A DNA stretch of 59,363 bases. Source: an uncultured Chryseobacterium sp. (lineage in GTDB: Bacteria > Bacteroidota > Bacteroidia > Flavobacteriales > Weeksellaceae). Shown piece after piece: positions 1 through 6,552 of the stretch. Both the position numbers and the translations under genes were made by a program. The stretch spans positions 1 to 59,363 of the forward strand of contig CAJYRQ010000067.1 in NCBI GenBank assembly GCA_913777465.1, given 5' to 3'. The notes beneath the pieces were generated by a model. The model was not told the DNA's origin, did not search any database, and was given only the letters and a program-made list of their open reading frames with translations. Within the stretch, counting starts at the first letter, position 1; each line of letters starts with the position of its first letter.

Positions 1-2
1 AC

Positions 3-218
3 GATCACGACGCGCGCTTCCGCCTGGCCGGCGGGCAGATGGCGGCGGGCGACCGCGATGGTGCGGCCGAATCGCTCCTGAAGATCGTCGCCGCTGACCG
101 TGCGTGGAACGACGATGCCGCGCGCCAACAACTGCTGAAGGTCTTCGAGGCGGTTGGCTTGGAGGACCCGTGGGTGTCGCAGCAGCGGCGCAAGCTGTCG
201 GCGATCCTGTTCGGATGA
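3..218 (+). CDS. Thioredoxin/TPR protein (CnoX/YbbN-like), C-terminal end
   Basis: Only the last 71 codons are present; the gene enters from outside the window. The visible part is helical and Ala/Arg-rich, with a TPR-like segment (RFRLAGGQMAAGDRDGAAES) followed by LLKVFEAVGLEDPW and [10 protein letters not shown], which is the typical end of alphaproteobacterial thioredoxin-fold co-chaperones of the YbbN/CnoX type. The thioredoxin domain itself is not visible, so the call rests on the tail and on synteny: in sphingomonads this gene precedes a LON-domain gene and a Trm112-like gene, as here. Its TGA overlaps the ATG of the next gene (ATGA), which suggests translational coupling. It belongs to the GC-rich foreign segment. 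Confidence 0.7.
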   Translation, partial: DHDARFRLAGGQMAAGDRDGAAESLLKIVAADRAWNDDAARQQLLKVFEAVGLEDPWVSQQRRKLSAILFG

Positions 219-832
219 GCGGGCGCGTCTCCGTCTTCCCGCTGGCGGGGGCGCTGCTGTTTCCGAACATGCACCTGCCGCTGCACATCTTCGAGCCGCG
301 CTACCGCTCGATGGTGTCCGATGCGCTGGCGCGGGACCGGCGCATCGGCATGATCCAGCCGCGTCCGGCGGGCGGGGAGAGCGACCGGCCCGCCCTGTTC
401 GACATCGGCTGTATCGGGCAGATCGTCGATGTAGAGGCTCATGCCGATGGCCGCTACGATATCGTGCTGCGTGGGCTGTCGCGCTTTCGCGTGGTGCGCG
501 AGCTGGAGGTCACGACCGCGTTCCGGCAGGTCGAGGCGGAGATTTTGCCGGTCGTCGGCGACACGACGCTCGGGCTGGCCGAACGGGCGTCGCTGGAAAT
601 CGAATCGCGGCGTTTCGCCGAACGGCTGGGCTATGCCGTAGACTGGGAATCGGTCGGGCGGCTGGACGACGAAAGCCTGGTCAACGGCATCGCGCAGATC
701 GCGCCGTTCGACGTGGCGGCGAAACAGGCGCTGCTCGAAGTCGATGCATTGTCCGACCGGGCGGAACTGATCGTGCAGCTCATGCAATTCTTCGGCAGGC
801 ATGGCGATGACGAAGAGGCGACGCTGCAATGA
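215..832 (+). CDS. LON N-terminal (substrate-binding) domain protein
   Basis: A 205-residue stand-alone LON_substr_bdg (PF02190) protein without the AAA+ and protease parts of Lon. The family signature is plain at residues 8 to 31: [20 protein letters not shown] followed by PRYRSMV. The length fits the family in alphaproteobacteria. I chose the ATG at 215 because it overlaps the upstream stop and gives the usual short N-terminus before the FPL motif; the longer open frame from 104 runs through the preceding gene. The role is presumed to be binding of misfolded or specific protein substrates, but no activity is established for these orphan domains. It overlaps the next gene by 4 bp. Confidence 0.9.
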   Translation: MSGRVSVFPLAGALLFPNMHLPLHIFEPRYRSMVSDALARDRRIGMIQPRPAGGESDRPALFDIGCIGQIVDVEAHADGRYDIVLRGLSRFRVVRELEVTTAFRQVEAEILPVVGDTTLGLAERASLEIESRRFAERLGYAVDWESVGRLDDESLVNGIAQIAPFDVAAKQALLEVDALSDRAELIVQLMQFFGRHGDDEEATLQ

Positions 833-1014
833 CGGAGACGCAGGACAAGTCGGTCGATCCGTGGCTGTTGTCCATTCTGGTCTGCCCGGTGACGCGTACG
901 CCGCTCAGGCATGACGCAGCGGCGGGCGAACTGATCTCCGAGGCTGCCGGCTTGGCCTTTCCAATCCGCGACGGCGTGCCGGTGATGCTGGTCGAAGCGG
1001 CACGCCCGTTGTGA
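829..1014 (+). CDS. Trm112-like / UPF0434 small zinc-ribbon-type protein
   Basis: A 61-residue protein of the Trm112/YcaR family. Visible signatures are [15 protein letters not shown] near the N-terminus and [20 protein letters not shown] at the end, both characteristic of UPF0434. Bacterial members often keep only part of the zinc-binding cysteines; here only one Cys (in VCP) is seen, so metal binding is doubtful. Eukaryotic Trm112 activates methyltransferases; the bacterial function is inferred only. ATG at 829 overlaps the upstream TGA, and its own TGA overlaps the GTG start of the next gene, so four genes in a row are coupled by overlaps. Confidence 0.9.
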   Translation: MTETQDKSVDPWLLSILVCPVTRTPLRHDAAAGELISEAAGLAFPIRDGVPVMLVEAARPL

Positions 1015-1418
1015 GCCGCGACCTGTCGGGCAAGTGGAGCGGTATCTTCAACTATCCGCACACCAACCCGCCGACCGCGTTCGAGGCGGATATCGCCGAT
1101 CTGGGCGGATCGATCGTCGGCACGATCCATGAACCGGACCTCTATTCGGTGCCGCCCGGCGCGCTGATCGCCGCCGCGATCGACGGGCATCGCGACGGTG
1201 CGAAGGTCCGCTTCAGCAAATTCTACGACGACAGCGGCACGAACGGCTATGGCGACATGGTGGTTTATGCCGGAGTGCTGAGCGACGACGGGTGCGAGAT
1301 CAGCGGGCGCTGGGACATTCCGGGCGCGTGGTCGGGCAGCTTCCTGATGATCCGCCCCGCCGCCGAACCGGTGGCGGCGGAGGAAGCGGCAGAGGCCACG
1401 CGCGACGGGACGACCTGA
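1011..1418 (+). CDS. Hypothetical protein (alphaproteobacterial)
   Basis: 135 residues starting with GTG at 1011, overlapping the previous stop. The sequence has a regular beta-rich pattern: [12 protein letters not shown], then [10 protein letters not shown], then [21 protein letters not shown]. Repeated G-x-W-S-G-x-F units suggest a small lipocalin- or avidin-like beta-barrel, but I do not recognise a named family. The C-terminal 20 residues are Ala/Glu-rich and probably disordered. No signal peptide. The conserved overlap arrangement suggests co-expression with the LON and Trm112-like genes. Confidence 0.75.
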   Translation: MSRDLSGKWSGIFNYPHTNPPTAFEADIADLGGSIVGTIHEPDLYSVPPGALIAAAIDGHRDGAKVRFSKFYDDSGTNGYGDMVVYAGVLSDDGCEISGRWDIPGAWSGSFLMIRPAAEPVAAEEAAEATRDGTT

Positions 1419-1429
1419 AGAGGGGCGAG

Positions 1430-1894
1430 ATGGCGCTGGTACACCGGTTAGTGGGCATGGCGGCGCGGATGGTGTGGCGCATCACGCGCCCCCGCACCAT
1501 CGGCGTGCGCGCCGTGCTGCTCGGCCCCGATGGGCGCGTGGCGCTGGTGCGGCATAGCTATATCGACGTGTGGTACCTCCCGGGCGGCGGGGTGAAGAAG
1601 GGCGAGAGCGTCACGCACGCCCTCCACCGCGAACTGGCCGAGGAAGTGGCAGTCACCGACGCTGCGGTCGAGCGGGTGCTGGGCGTCTATCACAACCGGC
1701 GCGAGGGCAAGGACGACCATGTCATCGTCTATGTCGCGCGGGCAGCGAATGACGCGCTGCGCAGGGCGGATGTGCTGGAGGTAGCGGAGGCGGGCTGGTT
1801 CGCGCCGGACGCGCTGCCCGCGGGGACGTCGCCCGCGACGCTGCGCCGGATCGAGGAGTTCCGTCTTGGGGCGACCGGCGGAGGGTGTTGGTAA
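1430..1894 (+). CDS. NUDIX hydrolase
   Basis: 154 residues. The Nudix box is at about residues 53 to 75: GGVKKGE, seven residues, then RELAEEVAV. This fits GX5EX7REUXEEXGU except that the last Gly is Ala. Catalytic Glu residues of REUXEE are present, so hydrolysis of a nucleoside diphosphate-X substrate is expected; the substrate cannot be told. I chose ATG at 1430, eleven bases after the previous stop and preceded by GGGGCGAG; the frame is open further upstream but overlaps the preceding gene by more than 100 bp. The N-terminus (RLVGMAARMVWRI) is amphipathic and may be peripheral to the membrane. Confidence 0.9.
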   Translation: MALVHRLVGMAARMVWRITRPRTIGVRAVLLGPDGRVALVRHSYIDVWYLPGGGVKKGESVTHALHRELAEEVAVTDAAVERVLGVYHNRREGKDDHVIVYVARAANDALRRADVLEVAEAGWFAPDALPAGTSPATLRRIEEFRLGATGGGCW

Positions 1895-1933
1895 CGAACC
1901 GAACCCTCCATTCAATCGAAATGCCGGTCCCGT

Positions 1934-2020
1934 CGTCACCCCGGACGTGATACGGGGTCCCGCTTCTCCGTCTTCGACGGGCGCCAAGAAGCGGGACCCC
2001 GGGGCAAGCCCGGGGTGACG
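1934..2020. repeat. Dispersed palindromic repeat of sphingomonad type
   Basis: A long imperfect inverted repeat. The left arm reads CGTCACCCCGGACGTGATAC then GGGGTCCCGCTTC; the right arm reads GAAGCGGGACCCC then GGGGCAAGCCCGGGGTGACG. About 22 bases separate the GCTTC and GAAGC cores. Such elements are scattered through alphaproteobacterial intergenic DNA. It lies between the convergent NUDIX and UbiH-like genes and could also act as a bidirectional terminator. Confidence 0.75.
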
Positions 2021-2038
2021 GATGGGGGGCGGGGGAAC

Positions 2039-2502
2039 CTACGCCACCACCCCCTGCAGCAGCTTGGGCAGTTTGCCCGTCTCGCCCCGCGCTTCCGCCA
2101 TGAAGGCCGCTTTCAGCGGCGGGATCGAATCGACCGCCGACAGGCCGAATCGCCGCACGGCGCTCGCCGCCTTGCCCGGAATGCCGAACAGGCGCGTCAG
2201 CCCATCGGTCGCCAGCGCCACGGCGAAGGTGTCCAGCCCGCGCCACCGCTGATACCGCTCCAGCAGATAGGGATCGCCGAGGTCCAGCCCGGTGCGCTTG
2301 CCCTCCACCAGCACCTCGGTCAGCGCGGCCACGTCGCGCAGGCCCAGGTTCAGCCCCTGTCCGGCGATCGGATGGATGCCGTGCGCCGCGTCGCCGACCA
2401 GCACCAGCCGGTCTGCGGTGATCGTCGCGGCATGGTGGAAGCCGAGCGGATAGCTGGAGCGCGCCGACAGGTTCGACAGCTGCCCGAGGAACCCGCCCAT
2501 CT
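2039..2502 (-). pseudogene. UbiH/Coq6-type FAD-dependent monooxygenase, truncated at junction
   Basis: The C-terminal ~154 residues of a ubiquinone-biosynthesis hydroxylase. The second FAD-binding motif is intact (RLVLVGDAAHGIHPIAGQGL, then NLGLRDVAALTEVL), followed by the usual RYQRWRGLDT segment and helical tail. These enzymes are about 390 to 410 residues long and begin with a GxGxxG Rossmann motif, so about 240 N-terminal residues are missing. The coding sequence ends where the DNA changes from GC-rich to AT-rich, so the loss reflects the sequence join and not mutation in the gene. The Met at 2500 is very likely an internal residue. Confidence 0.9.
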
Positions 2503-2696
2503 TTAACGCAACAATTTATTACGATATAAGTAAGTAAAATATAAATAATCTTGTAACTAATCTATATAGTTTTGAAAATGATGATTATTTAATTTTTTAC
2601 AATAGATTAAGATATATTCCAATATTAATGAATATCTTTATAAAATATGTATTAATCATAACAAAAAAGCACCTACAACTGTAAGTGCTTTTCAAC
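2501..2696. other. AT-rich segment between the sequence junction and left island end
   Basis: About 195 bp of very AT-rich DNA (around 20% GC) with no gene. It starts at the abrupt switch from sphingomonad DNA and ends at the tRNA-derived repeat. If the island borders are right this is host flanking DNA. It holds only the terminator-like hairpin at its right end. Confidence 0.5.
2669..2693 (-). terminator. tRNA-type terminator, left copy
   Basis: On the minus strand this reads AGCACTTACAGTTGTAGGTGCT followed by a T run: a hairpin directly after the tRNA-like remnant. A near copy lies next to the intact tRNA at 21007 to 21028, so both ends of the island carry the same tRNA-plus-terminator layout. 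Confidence 0.7.
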
Positions 2697-2726
2697 GTGG
2701 TCCCACTTGGGCTCGAACCAAGGACA
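2697..2726. repeat. Direct repeat / attachment core, left copy
   Basis: A 30-bp sequence beginning GTGGTCCCACTTGGGCTCGA, identical to 21039 to 21068 at the right end. It corresponds to the acceptor and T-arm half of the tRNA gene. This is the usual signature of tyrosine-recombinase integration into a tRNA 3' end, so it marks the left border (attR/attL core) of the island. Confidence 0.9.
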
Positions 2727-2771
2727 CTGGGATTATAAATCCCTGTCTCTAACCAACTGAGCTAAATATGT
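2699..2771 (-). pseudogene. tRNA-like remnant with UAU anticodon loop
   Basis: On the minus strand a D-arm (GCTCAGTTGGTTAGAG), an anticodon arm with loop TTTATAA (anticodon TAT) and the full T-arm and 3' acceptor strand can be aligned to the intact tRNA at the right end. The 5' acceptor strand is ACATATT and cannot pair with TGGGACC, and the anticodon stem has an A.A mismatch. It therefore should not fold as a tRNA. The T-arm half is identical to the host tRNA, whereas the anticodon half is not, so the latter probably came with the element. Confidence 0.75.
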
Positions 2772-2842
2772 TTACAAAAATATCATCAATATCTACTATT
2801 TGTAAGTATGCCTAAAATTATGCCTTTTATGCTCTATTTGAA

Positions 2843-3292
2843 TTACAATAATCCTTCATCTGTAAAACTCATATAGCTTTCCTTTGTAATAATGATACTG
2901 TCAAGAAGAGCAATATCTAAGAGTTTACAAGCTGTCTTTAGCTTGTTCATAATTGATAAGTCTGCATTACTTGGATTAAGATTACCACTTGGATGATTAT
3001 GAACAAAGATAATCCCTGTAGCTAAACATTTCAAAGCTACTGATAAAATCAATCTAATATCAACTAAAGTTCCTGTAAGCCCACCTTTAGATAAACTATA
3101 AACTCCAATTACTGTATTTGAAGAATCCATAAATAATATTTTTGTTTCTTCCTGCATTTGTATTGTTTCTTCATTCCAAAACTTTCTTATAATTTGAACA
3201 GCATCAAAGCTTGTCGTAATCTTTGAATTTACAATTTTGTTAGGTTTGTAAGATACCTGGATTTCAGAAACTTCTGATATAATATTATTCAT
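2843..3292 (-). CDS. RadC-like JAB/JAMM domain protein
   Basis: 149 residues containing the JAMM metalloprotease-like signature of the RadC family: EETKILF, then FVHNHPSGNLNPSNADLS, giving HxHPSG-x4-S/N-x2-D metal-binding residues. Full RadC proteins are about 220 residues with an N-terminal HhH region; this short form is the type found on Bacteroidota mobile elements. The old link to DNA repair is not well supported, and the role is unknown. It is the first gene inside the left border and the last of a minus-strand run of five genes; it starts 4 bp after the stop of the gene at 3297. Confidence 0.9.
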   Translation of the reverse strand: MNNIISEVSEIQVSYKPNKIVNSKITTSFDAVQIIRKFWNEETIQMQEETKILFMDSSNTVIGVYSLSKGGLTGTLVDIRLILSVALKCLATGIIFVHNHPSGNLNPSNADLSIMNKLKTACKLLDIALLDSIIITKESYMSFTDEGLL

Positions 3293-3296
3293 TTCT

Positions 3297-3671
3297 TTAG
3301 TTTAAATTGTTTTGTAATAGTATATTCTGATACATCAATACAGAGAATTTCTTATCTTTTCTCAGAATCAACATCATATATTCTGGTAACTCAATATCCT
3401 GCATCTCTTCTAATTTCTGTTTTAAAAAATCTAAAATGTCACCTGGATATAGGAACTCTACTCTCATCAATACATCAGCATTAAAATACAGAAGAATGTG
3501 TTTTATTCTTAACTCTAAAACTTCATGTATTTGACCAAAATATTCATAGGGTTCTAATGATAATCCATTCTCAATAAATTCATAAGGCGGAATAGAAATT
3601 AAATCAAATTCGTATTCTGTATATTCACTGTCAAGTTTAAAAATTAAGTAATCATAAATATTGTTTTTCAT
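3297..3671 (-). CDS. Hypothetical island protein
   Basis: 124 residues, acidic, no signal peptide and no motif I recognise. It is rich in Tyr, Glu, Leu and Ile (MKNNIYDYLIFKLDSEYTEY). It sits just upstream of the RadC-like gene with a 4-bp gap and is very likely co-transcribed with it. A strong terminator separates it from the gene upstream. Confidence 0.75.
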   Translation of the reverse strand: MKNNIYDYLIFKLDSEYTEYEFDLISIPPYEFIENGLSLEPYEYFGQIHEVLELRIKHILLYFNADVLMRVEFLYPGDILDFLKQKLEEMQDIELPEYMMLILRKDKKFSVLMYQNILLQNNLN

Positions 3672-3685
3672 TAATGTAAGGGTAT

Positions 3686-3708
3686 AAAAAAACCACCTCT
3701 TAGGTGGC
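3686..3708 (-). terminator. Rho-independent terminator
   Basis: On the minus strand: CCACCT-AAG-AGGTGG followed by seven T. It lies directly after the stop of the gene ending at 3711 and splits the minus-strand run into two transcription units. Confidence 0.85.
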
Positions 3709-3710
3709 TG

Positions 3711-4349
3711 TTAATCAATTTTAGGAATTGGAATCATAGGTATAGCTATATTCTGCATTTCCTCTTCTATTTCTTTTAGTTTTTCTGGATATATTTTTCT
3801 CTCATAAAATAGCATTTTAAATACATCATCAAATTCAATAAGGTTCTTATAATATCTCCTGTCAATACAAACTCCAAACTCTCCAATTGGCGAGTTCCCA
3901 AAATGAGGATGAACTACCTCATCATCATTAACACTATAATCCAAATGGTCATAATAGAAAATAGTCAGCTTGTTGTAACCAATATCAAAGTACTTAATCA
4001 ACCAATCTTTTAGGAGCGCATCATTATTACTACAAGTATTGTATTCTTCAAGTGCAACTTTACAAACTGTATCTAATTCCTGAACTTTAATACCATATTC
4101 AACTTCTTCGTAAAAGTTCGTAAAATACCTATATCTCTTAGTACAATACTCAGCTTTTTGTAAACAGTCATAAGGCAAACCATTAGCTTTCCATTGCTGA
4201 CATTGCTCACAAAGAATCTCAGAATAATTTTTAACTTCCTTGTATAAATCGTTGTATTCATACAGCCAATAAGCAATCTTTTGTAATGTAAAAGGATTGT
4301 CGTTAAGCTGTTTTAGATTATTTAGAGAATTTATGATCTTTAGTTTCAT
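3711..4349 (-). CDS. Hypothetical island protein
   Basis: 212 residues, soluble, no recognised family. Tyr/Glu-rich with a cluster of Cys residues at about residues 47 to 69 (CEQCQQW, CLQKAEYC) that could bind metal, and a hydrophobic/Pro tail (IAIPMIPIPKI). It begins immediately after the stop of the upstream gene, so it is probably translated from the same mRNA. Confidence 0.75.
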   Translation of the reverse strand: MKLKIINSLNNLKQLNDNPFTLQKIAYWLYEYNDLYKEVKNYSEILCEQCQQWKANGLPYDCLQKAEYCTKRYRYFTNFYEEVEYGIKVQELDTVCKVALEEYNTCSNNDALLKDWLIKYFDIGYNKLTIFYYDHLDYSVNDDEVVHPHFGNSPIGEFGVCIDRRYYKNLIEFDDVFKMLFYERKIYPEKLKEIEEEMQNIAIPMIPIPKID

Positions 4350-4763
4350 TCAGTTACATTTGCTTTTACTGTTTAATAATTCAACTTCATATTCATAACC
4401 ACTATCAGAAGTAAATGTGGCTGTTCCATCTGAAATATTTGGGGCTTTAAAATGAGATTCATCTAACCATCCACCATTTGACCATTGTAGCTTAACTAAT
4501 TTGCCACCTTTGACAAAAACTGGTAAAAAATATTTAGATTCAGTCTCGGTTTCTGGATTATAGTAATGAATTTCTGCACAGTAAGTCCCATCTTCGTAAT
4601 CATTATCCGGGATAAAGCTAATTCCTATAAGTCCTCCAAAAATAAGTACATAGCTGTAAAGATTAATTAATTTTCTTTTGTTTTCACTTACTTCAAGTAT
4701 TCTCAGCCATATAACAATCAGCGTTATAGTTAAGCCTATTAGCAGTTTTAATAAGATAATCAT
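4350..4763 (-). CDS. Hypothetical membrane protein
   Basis: 137 residues. Two hydrophobic segments at about residues 3 to 22 (LLKLLIGLTITLIVIWL) and 37 to 51 (YVLIFGGLIGISFI) are followed by an extracytoplasmic or cytoplasmic beta-rich domain with the pattern YFLPVFVKGGKLVKLQWSNG and GYEYEVELL. No family recognised. It is tightly packed (4-bp gap upstream, no gap downstream) with its neighbours. Confidence 0.75.
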   Translation of the reverse strand: MIILLKLLIGLTITLIVIWLRILEVSENKRKLINLYSYVLIFGGLIGISFIPDNDYEDGTYCAEIHYYNPETETESKYFLPVFVKGGKLVKLQWSNGGWLDESHFKAPNISDGTATFTSDSGYEYEVELLNSKSKCN

Positions 4764-4767
4764 GAAG

Positions 4768-5205
4768 CTATATTTTATCTAAAAGTTTTGCACCAAATTC
4801 CGTTAAATAGATTTCACTTGAATCTTGTGTAACAACCCTAACTCCAACCACATGTCCATTTTTCTCGTCATAAATAATTGAAAATGCTCCCAACTCTGAA
4901 TTTGGTCTCTTTTTTAATGTATGTTGTACAGCATCTGTTGTATAAGCAACATTAAACAAATTAGCATTGTCGTAAAAGGTATTCTTAAACGTTATATAGT
5001 ATTGTTTTTGAATACTTAAATCTTTATCATTCGTGTAGAGAACGCCATTAGAAGGGAAAAATCCAAAATAATAGTTTTCTTTAGCAACGCCCCTATCTGG
5101 CTTAATTCTATACTGTGTATCAATCGTAATATCTTGTTGTGAATAACAGAATTGAAATGATAAAATTGAAAATAAGATTAAAAATAGAATGTAAATACGT
5201 TTCAT
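4768..5205 (-). CDS. Hypothetical secreted protein
   Basis: 145 residues with a clear signal peptide (MKRIYILFLILFSILSFQF, then CYSQQ). The mature part is beta-rich, with repeated YY.TF patterns; family not recognised. It is first in the minus-strand run and is transcribed away from the XRE regulator gene; the shared 165-bp region holds two operator-like repeats, so it is a likely target of that regulator. Confidence 0.75.
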   Translation of the reverse strand: MKRIYILFLILFSILSFQFCYSQQDITIDTQYRIKPDRGVAKENYYFGFFPSNGVLYTNDKDLSIQKQYYITFKNTFYDNANLFNVAYTTDAVQHTLKKRPNSELGAFSIIYDEKNGHVVGVRVVTQDSSEIYLTEFGAKLLDKI

Positions 5206-5243
5206 AATATGTAGTTATTAAAGTTTTTCAAATATAGCAAATG

Positions 5244-5279
5244 TATCATTTATGATAACCATATAATTATCATTTATGA
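5244..5279. promoter_or_regulatory. Paired operator-like repeats
   Basis: TATCATTTATGA occurs at 5244 to 5255 and again at 5268 to 5279, 24 bp apart. Each contains the partial palindrome TCAT-TT-ATGA. They lie between the divergent secreted-protein gene and the XRE regulator gene, where an autoregulatory repressor would be expected to bind. Confidence 0.6.
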
Positions 5280-5370
5280 CCACTTTTGGCTATTAATATT
5301 AATAAACAAATAGAGTTAGAGTTTATCACATTTCATTACGGTTTTCCGTAGTTAAAGTGCATTCTAATTA

Positions 5371-5619
5371 TTGTTTAATTCAGCCAAAGTGGATAAAAAA
5401 AAGTATCAAGTTGCAATAGGAAAGCGTATAAAACAGCTTAGAGAAAAGAAAAACATTTCTCAAGTTGAATTAGCTGCTTTATGCAACTTTGAAAAGTCTA
5501 ATATGTCCAGGTTAGAAGCTGGGAATACCAATCCTACTGCATATACATTGCACATTATTGCTCAAAAGTTAGAAGTTGAAACCTTTGAGATTCTAAAGTT
5601 CAAAACTTTACCTGAATAA
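5371..5619 (+). CDS. XRE-family HTH transcriptional regulator
   Basis: 82 residues, essentially a single helix-turn-helix domain at residues 13 to 75: IGKRIKQLREKKNISQVELA, then NMSRLEAGNTNPTAYTLHIIAQKL, the classic HTH_3 pattern. The frame opens with TTG at 5371; a GTG at 5389 is an alternative that still keeps the whole domain. Likely the repressor that controls the island's early genes, by analogy with other integrative elements; this is inference. Confidence 0.9.
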   Translation: MFNSAKVDKKKYQVAIGKRIKQLREKKNISQVELAALCNFEKSNMSRLEAGNTNPTAYTLHIIAQKLEVETFEILKFKTLPE

Positions 5620-5828
5620 GTTTTAGCTATTTATACATATCCTTGCAGAAACCTGGATAAGGGAAATAGTTGTTATTCTGATAATGTTGAGTAAGAAAGC
5701 ATATAAACAAATCTTTTATTTCCAGGTAACTTGTAACGGTTTACAAAGATGTGCAAGTCTTTGCATCATACCTGGAACTAAATAGCATCTTATATTTCCA
5801 GGTACATTTTAAGGTCTTTAAATCTTCC

Positions 5829-5876
5829 TGCACATTTTTTCCTTACACAATATTATATAAAAGGAAATTTTGTGCA
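5829..5876. repeat. 48-bp imperfect palindrome, copy 1
   Basis: Outer arms TGCACATTTTTTCCTT and AAGGAAATTTTGTGCA are nearly perfect inverse complements around an AT-rich centre. The inverse complement matches 17018 to 17065 at about 39 of 48 positions, with both ends and the length conserved. Same size, same arms, different centre: probably a protein-binding or structural DNA element of the island. Confidence 0.8.
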
Positions 5877-5886
5877 GCTAAAAATA

Positions 5887-5946
5887 AAAATGTCCAGATT
5901 TTACTTGAACCTATATAAGACTCTACAGTAAAATTTGGACATTTTA
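5887..5946 (-). terminator. Hairpin after the 5953 gene
   Basis: AAAATGTCCAGATTTTACT and ACAGTAAAATTTGGACATTTT form a long imperfect stem with a loop of about 19 bases. It lies directly downstream of the minus-strand gene ending at 5953 and could terminate it. Confidence 0.55.
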
Positions 5947-5952
5947 GGAAAT

Positions 5953-6300
5953 TTAATCTGCCATTAATAAGTTATCTGGAGCCGAATATACTTTAGAAGT
6001 GGTAAGTTCTTCTGCTCTGTAAACATACCTGTGAGATAAAGTAATGATTTCTCCTGTGTCTTGAACAGTATACTCATAAGGCTCACACTCTTCCTTTACA
6101 ATTGAACCAGGAAATTCTGAGCCAATTAAAGATTTACAGGTTTCTTCATCGAATGTAGATGTAATAGAGGCTTTCTTAGAGGTGGCATAATACATTCCTG
6201 TAGTTTTGCTTAATACCATTTCAATACCTCCTGAAACTTCAAGTACAAAGAATTCCTTGTTCTCTGCTACTCTTCTTTTGTAATTGATAATTCTTACCAT
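5953..6300 (-). CDS. Hypothetical island protein
   Basis: 115 residues from the ATG at 6300 (MVRIINYKRRVAENKEFFVL). An in-frame upstream start at 6333 would add eleven residues that look non-native (VLFLTQKSKT). The protein is beta-rich and small; the pattern EFFVLEVSGGIEMVLSKTTG with a later YVYRAEEL is common among short proteins on Bacteroidota integrative elements, but no function is known to me. Transcribed away from gajA. Confidence 0.7.
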   Translation of the reverse strand: MVRIINYKRRVAENKEFFVLEVSGGIEMVLSKTTGMYYATSKKASITSTFDEETCKSLIGSEFPGSIVKEECEPYEYTVQDTGEIITLSHRYVYRAEELTTSKVYSAPDNLLMAD

Positions 6301-6409
6301 TGTTTTTGATTTTTGAGTTAGAAATAACACCACAAGAATTGAAATTTATAGGACAGACAAACCCAGCTTTCAACTTGAATTTATAATTGTTACCGTAAAA
6401 TTTTTGTTT

Positions 6410-6467
6410 CTTATAAAGGTGGCGGGGAATCTTCTTTTTCCCAAGAGGTGTGGGGGTATTTTATAAG
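6410..6467. other. GC-rich structured patch upstream of gajA
   Basis: A perfect 8-bp inverted repeat (CTTATAAA at 6410, TTTATAAG at 6460) encloses a G-rich stretch that stands out in AT-rich DNA, with an inner hairpin GGGAA/TTCCC (6425 to 6429 and 6438 to 6442). No ORF. Could be a structured RNA, a leader of the Gabija operon or a DNA-processing site. Confidence 0.45.
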
Positions 6468-6552
6468 GGAGTTTACTTTCAAATAATTTTTAATCTTTAT
6501 TTTTTTTAGCAAAAAAAAATTATCTTTAAGAACATAATAACCATAGAACTAA

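Larger units (their letters stand above)
5620..5952. other. Gene-free regulatory or origin-like region
   Basis: 333 bp without a gene. It holds four ACCTGG/CCAGGT motifs in alternating orientation (5651, 5722, 5770, 5798), two of them in the longer word ATTTCCAGGTA (5718 to 5728 and 5794 to 5804), a 48-bp palindrome (5829 to 5876) and a long hairpin (5887 to 5946). Such density of symmetric and repeated elements suggests a replication, transfer or control site of the element; no direct proof. Confidence 0.5.

Noticed and set aside
5-829. Long minus-strand open frame opposite the LON-domain gene
   Set aside because: GC-rich DNA keeps frames open by chance; the product is Arg/Gln-rich without motifs, while the plus strand has clear overlapping genes.
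2699-2771. Functional tRNA-Ile(UAU) gene at the left island end
   Set aside because: The 5' acceptor strand cannot pair with the 3' strand and the anticodon stem has a mismatch, so it is called a remnant.
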